A stretch of 11,220 bases of DNA from Candidatus Woesebacteria bacterium (GTDB lineage Bacteria; Patescibacteriota; Microgenomatia; UBA1406; GWC2-37-13), in assembly GCA_017993865.1 (NCBI GenBank), contig JAGOLU010000022.1:1-11220 (forward strand), given 5' to 3'. Shown piece by piece: positions 5,842-11,220 of this stretch. Position numbers and translations under genes: made by a program. Position 1 is the first letter of the stretch. Every line of letters begins with the position of its first letter. A model generated the notes under the pieces. It ran no database searches. It was given only the letters and a program-made list of their open reading frames with translations, and was not told the DNA's origin.

Positions 5842-8253
5842 ATGGAGTGGCTTCTTCACTTTTTGTCTTGGTACATATATCTTTTCATTGTTGGCATCGT
5901 TTTCTTTCCCATCTCGCATAAACTATTTGGCAAAACACTCGATAAAGGGTACGCTTTCTCGAAAGCCATAGGCATTATCCTGCTTACCTATACCTCGTTG
6001 CTCTTGGGGATCCTCCGACTTGTTCCGTTTGGGAGGACTCAAATTCTTGTTGCTCTGTTGGTGTTTGGTTTTATTGCCTACCGAAGATTTATTGTTCAAA
6101 AAAATATTGACATTCCCGCGATGATTGTTCGCAATAGAAAAGTAATACAATGGATAATTGTTGAAGAAGTTCTGTTTTTTGCAGGGTTGCTTATGTGGAC
6201 AATTGTCCGTGGTCAAGAACCCAGCATCCATGGGCTCGAAAAGTTTATGGATTTTGGATTTATGCAATCGATAGCTCGGTCCACATATTTTCCACCACTT
6301 GATATGTGGTACAGTGCCGACTTAGACACGCGACCCGCAGGATACTTCATTAACTACTACTATTTTGGTCACCTCTCAGGCGCACTCCTCACCAAACTTA
6401 CTGGTGTGCCCGCTGGAGTAGGCTACAATCTTATTCTTGCAAATATCTTGGGTCTCTCACTGTCAATGACATTCAGTATTGTCACGAATCTGATCCGCTA
6501 TGCGCAGATTGTCGTATATGGTGCGAAAAAATTATTCAGCACTGTTCGGCTGGCGTTGTATGGCCTGATAGGCGCGCTTATTCTGAACATGGCGGGTAAC
6601 TGGCACACAATATATCTGTTCACCAAGGGATATGAGAATGAGAGCCCGGTACCACCCTGGACAGTCCTCCCCGATCTGCCAGCTCTTTTTGCAATGGTTC
6701 AACAAAAATTTCCGAACATCCTTGCCGCGCTCGGTGAATACTCACACTACTGGTATCCAAATGCCACAAGGTTCATCCCTAAGACAATCCATGAATTCCC
6801 TTCTTATTCCTACGTGGTCGCTGATTTGCATGGACATGTGTTCGATATTCCTTTTGTGCTTTTGACCTTAGCCCTGTTCATGTTGGTTTTCATGCCACTC
6901 GTTGTTGAAAAATGGTCACGGAAAAGACATGCTGACACCCCACAAGGTACAGAGAACACTTCTCATAAGCACACAGCCATGATTCAGAGACTATTCGGGC
7001 ATGGCTTCATCTCGACATTGCTTGTCAAATGTATTGAGTCGTATGTACCCTTCACGCTCCTGCTCGGCTTTCTCACTGCGGTGCAGTTTATGACTAATGC
7101 CTTCGATGGGCCCATCTTTATGCTACTCTCGCTGCTCATGCTTTTTGTGCTGCATGGATTGAGCATCGCGCTGGTGATCAATATTATCATTCTTGTATTT
7201 GGTTTCATCTATTTCTCACTTCCATTCTCTGTTTTCTTTGAACCGTTTGTGTCGGGGGTGGGGGTCAACTGTGCCTTCCCGCTTGTGCAAAAATTTGCCC
7301 AAAGTGGAGCAACGACGTTCAAGATCGGACCATTTTTGTTTGAGCAGGGGAACTGTCAGCGGTCAGAGCTCTACCAAGTGGCTATTTTGTGGGGATTCTT
7401 TTGGTTTTTTGCACTCATCCTCGCGCTCATTATGGTTTTGACCAGGAGATATCTAGCCAAACTAAAACATGCCGAGGCCACAGAGGAGCGCAAGTTCGAA
7501 AATCTTGACAAGTTTGTGGGCCTCTTTTTCTTATTCGGCACCTTCCTCATTATTATCCCCGAATTCTTCTATGTGAAAGACATTTACCCAACTCACTTTA
7601 GAGCAAACACCATGTTCAAACTAGGCTATCAAGCGTATACTATGATGTCTCTTGCCTCGATCTATGTGCTATGGCGCATCACAACATTGCCAAACGTATA
7701 TGCAACGCTGAGAAGGATCCTCGTCGTCTTGGCGTCTTTGGGGATACTCATGAACTTGCTATACATGAACTTTGCGGTGCAATCGTATTATGGCAACTTA
7801 ACAAAACCAGTAAACCTTGATGGCACTGCATGGCTTAAAGATACGCATCCAGATATATATGACATTGTGCGCTACTTCGAAACAAACGTAAGCGGACAGC
7901 CCGTTATTTTGGAAGCACAAGGAGATAGTTATACTGATTTCGATGTTATCTCCTCTTACACAGGCTTACCGACTGTCGCGGGGTGGTGGGTGCACGAGTG
8001 GCTGTGGCGAGGCACCTCAGACGTGGTGGGAGTTCGTATCCCAGACATTGAGTCTATATACCAAAGCGAGAACATCGATTTAACTCGCAGACTACTTCGC
8101 AAGTACAAGGTTGAGTATGTAGTTATTGCCTCGAATGAACGCCAGAAATACGAAGCAAATGAGAAGAAAATCAGCGAGGAGAAATTCACTCAGCTTGGTA
8201 CAGAGGTCTACAGATCTACCGATGGGAAGGGAGTGGTGTACAAAATCAAGTGA
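5842..8253 (+). CDS. DUF2298 (Chlor_Arch_YYY) polytopic membrane protein, GT-C-like
   Basis: The 803-residue product has a dozen or more hydrophobic segments and belongs to the DUF2298/Chlor_Arch_YYY family of Chloroflexi, archaea and Microgenomates-type bacteria. Visible signatures are INYYYFGHLSGALLTKLTG at about 170-188 (the YYY motif) and EFPSYSYVVADLHGHV at 318-333 (Asp/His-rich extracytoplasmic loop). RANTMFKLGYQAY lies at 587-599. The C-terminal soluble part reads VILEAQGDSYTDF, then SSYTGLPTVAGWWVHEWLWRG (about 704-724), then LLRKYKVEYVVI (751-762). The family resembles GT-C glycosyltransferases that use polyprenyl-phosphate sugars, so a role in surface glycan or glycoprotein assembly is plausible but unproven here. 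The ATG at 5842 precedes the first membrane helix. It lacks a good Shine-Dalgarno sequence (only GAG about 12 bp upstream). The gene stands alone, divergent from valS and convergent with the peptidase operon. Confidence 0.9.
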   Translation: MEWLLHFLSWYIYLFIVGIVFFPISHKLFGKTLDKGYAFSKAIGIILLTYTSLLLGILRLVPFGRTQILVALLVFGFIAYRRFIVQKNIDIPAMIVRNRKVIQWIIVEEVLFFAGLLMWTIVRGQEPSIHGLEKFMDFGFMQSIARSTYFPPLDMWYSADLDTRPAGYFINYYYFGHLSGALLTKLTGVPAGVGYNLILANILGLSLSMTFSIVTNLIRYAQIVVYGAKKLFSTVRLALYGLIGALILNMAGNWHTIYLFTKGYENESPVPPWTVLPDLPALFAMVQQKFPNILAALGEYSHYWYPNATRFIPKTIHEFPSYSYVVADLHGHVFDIPFVLLTLALFMLVFMPLVVEKWSRKRHADTPQGTENTSHKHTAMIQRLFGHGFISTLLVKCIESYVPFTLLLGFLTAVQFMTNAFDGPIFMLLSLLMLFVLHGLSIALVINIIILVFGFIYFSLPFSVFFEPFVSGVGVNCAFPLVQKFAQSGATTFKIGPFLFEQGNCQRSELYQVAILWGFFWFFALILALIMVLTRRYLAKLKHAEATEERKFENLDKFVGLFFLFGTFLIIIPEFFYVKDIYPTHFRANTMFKLGYQAYTMMSLASIYVLWRITTLPNVYATLRRILVVLASLGILMNLLYMNFAVQSYYGNLTKPVNLDGTAWLKDTHPDIYDIVRYFETNVSGQPVILEAQGDSYTDFDVISSYTGLPTVAGWWVHEWLWRGTSDVVGVRIPDIESIYQSENIDLTRRLLRKYKVEYVVIASNERQKYEANEKKISEEKFTQLGTEVYRSTDGKGVVYKIK

Positions 8254-8279
8254 CGGCAGAAAATGGCAAGCGTGGCTTA

Positions 8280-8726
8280 TCAAGGCTTGAAGAGCTCGAT
8301 GCGCTGGTCAACTACGGTGAAGAAAGAATCTTTCAAACTCGGGTATTTCTGTCGAAGCCTCCGATAGTCTTCCATGCCTTGATCGGTGAAGACGGTCACA
8401 TCAAATTTTGACTCTGCAAAATCGAAGTACACCATATAGTCATTGGTGTTTATAGGAACCTCGAAAAAGAGTGTGCTATATTCCTGTTTGTCTTTAGGTT
8501 GTTTTTCAAACGCATTAGGGTCTTCGGGGGGTGCAAGACTTTTGGGTGTGGGAAGGAGATATTCGGGATATATCGTCGGCTTCGATGTTGGTTTGGCGAG
8601 CGGTTTTGGTGTGGGAGAAATGGAAGACAGATAAGGAACCTTAATAACTTTTCTATTCACTAACACTATAAAAATAATCAGGAGTACGATAAGCAAAATC
8701 CCTGAAGCGATAATGAGTTTTTTCAT
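8280..8726 (-). CDS. Small membrane-anchored protein, copy 1 (TM, Pro-rich linker, conserved C-terminal domain)
   Basis: The 148-residue protein starts MKKLIIASGILLIVLLIIF. It has one membrane anchor at about residues 4-24, a Pro/Lys/Thr-rich linker at about 37-80 with repeated PTPKPLAKP-like units, and a compact C-terminal domain at about 88-140. Topology suggests the C-terminal domain lies outside the cell. It aligns with the C-terminal part of the 146-residue protein encoded at 9587-10027. VPINTNDYMVYFDFAESKF corresponds to LPVRTEVFQIVMDYKQAKY, and the domains share a TFTD/VFTD strand, a following helix with a YP turn, and a terminal VD. The two are therefore paralogues. Its ATG overlaps the stop of the C39-like peptidase gene as ATGA, so it is probably translationally coupled. 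It is the last gene of the minus-strand operon, and no clear terminator is seen in the 26 bp separating it from the convergent gene. I recognise no named family. Confidence 0.88.
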   Translation of the reverse strand: MKKLIIASGILLIVLLIIFIVLVNRKVIKVPYLSSISPTPKPLAKPTSKPTIYPEYLLPTPKSLAPPEDPNAFEKQPKDKQEYSTLFFEVPINTNDYMVYFDFAESKFDVTVFTDQGMEDYRRLRQKYPSLKDSFFTVVDQRIELFKP

Positions 8727-9580
8727 ATTCTTGCTTTAACGGGTAGGAAACTCCGAATGATAAAAGACTGGTACCGATTAGATGTATATGGAATCACGGG
8801 GAAATCCGCGCCCGTTCCTGAGGATGGAGCTGACCAATAGGGGTCCATGACCATATACTGTCCATTTTCTTTTCCTACAATCCACACCCAATGCGTATAC
8901 GTATTGATCGTTCCACCGACGAGAAGTGTTTGACCTGTTTGCAAGAAAGGATCTATATAAGAGCTTCCTTGAACAGACGTAAGCTCAATAGTTAGGTTGG
9001 TAGGAACTACCAAAAATGGCGATGTGTCGATGTTATGTGCGTTAAAAAGTGACGTCATGCGCGTATAGCTGAGCAAACAATTTGGAGAGCCAGATTGAGT
9101 ATATAAGTCCATAAATTGTTTAGGATCTTTCGTCTGCCCACTGAGTGAGGAGAAAATCATGGCTGATGAGGCAATGGCACACCCATACTCACAATATGTT
9201 GCACAACCAGGCATGGTCTGACCAGACCAGTATGCTCCAGGGATGGCTGGTGAGGAGCATTGTGGATAATACGTGAGACCACTTACCACGATGGGAGTGT
9301 AATTTCCTTCTGGTGTGGGGGTGAGCGTGCCCGCCGGTGGAGTCCCTGACTGTTGTGGAGTGATTGTGCCGCTTAGTGTGGGCACAGCGGTTACCGCACC
9401 CTGACCCGCATAATCTCCTGGCTGCGCACCAGGAGGGATAACTGCGCCAAAAATATCACTCAGGCCTTCTGTGCGCACGAGAGGTGCTAGAAAGATCACA
9501 TTGAGCGCAACAAAAGCCGCAAGAACAAATAAAATGATGTGCGCTCGCATTACAGTGGTGATACGTTGTTTAATCCACAT
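8723..9580 (-). CDS. Exported C39-like cysteine peptidase, copy 1
   Basis: The 285-residue product has an N-terminal hydrophobic segment (about 13-33, signal anchor or signal peptide) and a Pro/Thr/Gly-rich linker (about 45-95). A C39-like papain-fold domain follows. The likely catalytic residues are Cys134 in CEYGCAIASSAMI, His230 in THWVWIVG and Asp246 in VMDPYW, in the order and spacing of stand-alone C39-like (peptidase_C39_2) proteins. The NQ/PQ element upstream (YYPQC, about 104-108) fits the oxyanion-hole Gln. Substrate is unknown; relatives may cleave peptide or peptidoglycan bonds outside the cell. Five cysteines all lie in the exported domain, including a CxxxC ending at the nucleophile. 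The ATG at 9580 is 6 bp after the previous stop. Met11 is an alternative start that would still keep the membrane segment. Its stop overlaps the next gene as ATGA. Confidence 0.85.
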   Translation of the reverse strand: MWIKQRITTVMRAHIILFVLAAFVALNVIFLAPLVRTEGLSDIFGAVIPPGAQPGDYAGQGAVTAVPTLSGTITPQQSGTPPAGTLTPTPEGNYTPIVVSGLTYYPQCSSPAIPGAYWSGQTMPGCATYCEYGCAIASSAMIFSSLSGQTKDPKQFMDLYTQSGSPNCLLSYTRMTSLFNAHNIDTSPFLVVPTNLTIELTSVQGSSYIDPFLQTGQTLLVGGTINTYTHWVWIVGKENGQYMVMDPYWSAPSSGTGADFPVIPYTSNRYQSFIIRSFLPVKARI

Positions 9581-9586
9581 GTCAGT

Positions 9587-10027
9587 TTAGTCTACTATAA
9601 ATTCTTCAATGCTCATATCAGGATAGTTTTGTTGGAGCCATTTTTGGAAAATATTTTTGTTTTCCACGTTCGTCTTGTCGGTGAATGTCGCCACATACTT
9701 TGCCTGCTTATAATCCATAACGATTTGGAATACTTCAGTCCTAACGGGGAGCGACGCGAGTAGATTACCTCGCTGGGCTGATGCAGTAACTTCGGGAGCG
9801 GGAGCGTCATTAGCGTCTCCGGTGCTTGAAAGGAGTTGATTGTTTGCAAGAGTGACATAGGTGCGCTTGGGTGTCGGGGTGTTAGGAGGTCTCGTTGGTG
9901 TGGTCGTACTTACTGAAACACTTGCATTGAAATCATTTGATTTCAACTTCGCAAGGAGAATATATATTAAAAACAACCAGACGAGGGCCATTGTCCCGAT
10001 AATGATGAGGATTTTAGTTTTGTTCAT
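9587..10027 (-). CDS. Small membrane-anchored protein, copy 2 (TM, Thr/Pro linker, conserved C-terminal domain)
   Basis: The 146-residue protein has a basic N terminus, one membrane anchor at about residues 5-26, and a Thr/Pro/Ser-rich linker at about 35-85 (STTTPTRPPNTPTPKR). The C-terminal domain, about 92-146, is homologous to that of the protein encoded at 8280-8726. The domain seems to have two beta strands (LPVRTEVFQIVMDY and KYVATFTDK), one helix (NIFQKWLQQNYP) and a final strand (EEFIVD). It is expected outside the cell, tethered to the membrane. Its ATG overlaps the TGA of the upstream transglycosylase/C39 gene (ATGA at 10024-10027), and the next peptidase gene starts 6 bp after its stop, so all four genes form one operon. 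The linker has diverged almost completely from copy 1 while the domain is recognisable. The function is not known. Confidence 0.88.
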   Translation of the reverse strand: MNKTKILIIIGTMALVWLFLIYILLAKLKSNDFNASVSVSTTTPTRPPNTPTPKRTYVTLANNQLLSSTGDANDAPAPEVTASAQRGNLLASLPVRTEVFQIVMDYKQAKYVATFTDKTNVENKNIFQKWLQQNYPDMSIEEFIVD

Positions 10028-11220
10028 TTTTTGCGCACCAACATGAATTTAGTAATATCTATAGAGGTGAAATCGCTCCCGGAATATTCTCTCCGCACCA
10101 GACCGTTCATATTGATTGGTGCTTGGGCATTTTGACCCATGACTTCGGTGTTTACAAAGTAGGGGTCATACGCCCACACATCATTATTACTATCAATCCG
10201 TGTGATCCAAATGTAATGACCGCGGACGGTAGAGCCATATCTCTCGCGAGTGTATCCGATACGTGCGAGTGCCGTCCACCCTTCATCAAAAAATGGTTTG
10301 AGCCGACTGGCATCCACTGCTAAAGCACCATTACTATCTGTGATAGGTCCTTTCTCAATTGAAGAAGAATATGTATTCAATAGTTGATTTTGATAGATCA
10401 TGTCGGAGCCATCGCAGCTTAAGTGCGATCCATTTCGTAAGGCTCTTGCCGCATCGACGGGTGTATACGATGAATCTGCGTAACTTGCAATTACCTGAGA
10501 CATCGATGTAGGCACGCATCCTGCAGCGCACAGGAGCGGGACTAGTTGTCCATCTTTGGTACAGCTGCCAAAACTCGCATCCTGAAAAGCCTGGTCGCAC
10601 TGATTAAAATGTCTCAAACTCTCTGCCGGAGGTGTGGGGGAAGCCGCTGTGGGAGGCGTGGCGGTTGGTTGATTTCTTGCCTGAATACCTGCAATAAGTG
10701 CCAGAGCTCCCACACGGCCAGGAGAGAATTTGTGACCATGATAGGTGGCACTCACTTCTGGACAAAGTTGATGATCTCCGCAGTAGACGAGCCACATATT
10801 CTCATGGCGTGTGTCATAACATGCGAGGGGATACAAATGATCTTCATTCAGAAAGAGCGCGGGACATCCCGTATATTCTGTTTGTGGTTTGGGCGTACCA
10901 TTTTCAAAACACTGTCTATTACCCGTGCCGTTATAGCCGGCAAATGCAGTTACTAGTCGGCGAAAATCTGTGTATGGCCCACTCTGTGATCCATAAGCAG
11001 ATTTAAAAACGTTAGCAGCCACGAGAGCAGTTTCGTACAAACTGGTATACACTTGTCCACCCTGGTCAGGTTCTGGGGTGCCAAGCGGCCGACCACTTAT
11101 AAGTGACTGGTTTGGGTTAAAGTCCCCCCCATTTGTTTCAATATAATGAATTGCGGCAAATATTTCCCAAGGTACTCCAGTCGCCGCGCTTGCCTGTTGA
11201 TACACTGGTATAACTTGAGA
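10024..11220 (-). CDS. Lytic-transglycosylase-like plus C39-like peptidase fusion (N terminus beyond right edge)
   Basis: The frame is open to the window edge, so the N terminus, probably with a signal segment, is missing. The GTG at 11205 is not taken as the start, because open frame precedes it and the lysozyme-like fold is already under way. Numbering from that codon, residues 1-175 resemble transglycosylase/lysozyme-like domains. AATGVPWEIFAAIHYIETN carries the candidate catalytic Glu23, followed by AFAGYNGTG near 87-95. A Thr/Pro/Ala linker (about 178-195) leads to a C39-like domain. Its likely catalytic residues are Cys230 in CAAGCVPTSMSQVI, His330 in GHYIWITR and Asp347 in WAYDPYF, with an FNQC oxyanion-type Gln near 202. 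At least ten cysteines suggest disulfides in an oxidising extracytoplasmic place. Both domains together suggest peptidoglycan hydrolysis, at the cell's own wall or a host's. The stop overlaps the next ATG as ATGA. Confidence 0.85.
   Translation of the reverse strand, partial: SQVIPVYQQASAATGVPWEIFAAIHYIETNGGDFNPNQSLISGRPLGTPEPDQGGQVYTSLYETALVAANVFKSAYGSQSGPYTDFRRLVTAFAGYNGTGNRQCFENGTPKPQTEYTGCPALFLNEDHLYPLACYDTRHENMWLVYCGDHQLCPEVSATYHGHKFSPGRVGALALIAGIQARNQPTATPPTAASPTPPAESLRHFNQCDQAFQDASFGSCTKDGQLVPLLCAAGCVPTSMSQVIASYADSSYTPVDAARALRNGSHLSCDGSDMIYQNQLLNTYSSSIEKGPITDSNGALAVDASRLKPFFDEGWTALARIGYTRERYGSTVRGHYIWITRIDSNNDVWAYDPYFVNTEVMGQNAQAPINMNGLVRREYSGSDFTSIDITKFMLVRKK

Noticed and set aside
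5923..6267. Minus-strand frame of 114 codons within the DUF2298 gene
   Set aside because: It is antisense to conserved membrane-protein sequence, with Lys/Asn-rich shadow composition.
8254..8279. Possible bidirectional terminator between the convergent genes
   Set aside because: Only weak pairings such as AAGC-GTG-GCTT are present, and no T tract follows on either strand.
10546..10956. Plus-strand frame of 136 codons, Cys/Arg-rich
   Set aside because: It is antisense to the transglycosylase/C39 gene, whose catalytic motifs are visible on the minus strand.

Overview
This window most likely comes from a bacterium of the Candidate Phyla Radiation (Patescibacteria), probably on the Microgenomates side. 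That is an inference from gene content, not from a marker tree. The support is a conserved rpmH-yidC-jag block from which rnpA is missing, a DUF2298 (Chlor_Arch_YYY) membrane protein, small single-pass proteins with Pro/Thr-rich linkers, secreted C39-like cysteine peptidases, and start codons without recognisable Shine-Dalgarno sequences. TGA acts as a normal stop, so the recoded TGA=Gly lineages (Gracilibacteria/Absconditabacteria) are unlikely.

Layout. Positions 1-5747 are a minus-strand housekeeping run, read from right to left. It holds valS (GTG start, with an unusual Cys-rich insertion of about 80 residues), rpmH (bL34), yidC, jag/khpB, a small membrane protein overlapping jag, and a large unrecognised helical protein that runs off the left edge. 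The 94-bp gap at 5748-5841 is divergent. It leads rightward into a plus-strand gene for an 803-residue polytopic DUF2298 protein (5842-8253). That gene converges on a tight minus-strand operon filling 8280-11220.

The right-hand operon is the most distinctive part. It is a two-gene cassette present twice in tandem: an exported C39-like cysteine peptidase, followed with an ATGA overlap by a small membrane-anchored protein (Pro/Thr linker plus a conserved C-terminal domain of about 55 residues). The upstream peptidase also carries an N-terminal lytic-transglycosylase-like domain and is cut by the right edge. Together these look like a cell-surface hydrolase system. One possibility is that each small membrane protein is a dedicated partner, inhibitor or tether of its peptidase.

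Two short degenerate 7-bp tandem arrays occur, one directly after the yidC stop codon and one inside valS at the start of the insertion. They look like the same class of repeat and may explain how the insertion arose. No tRNA, rRNA, CRISPR array, insertion sequence or replication origin was seen.
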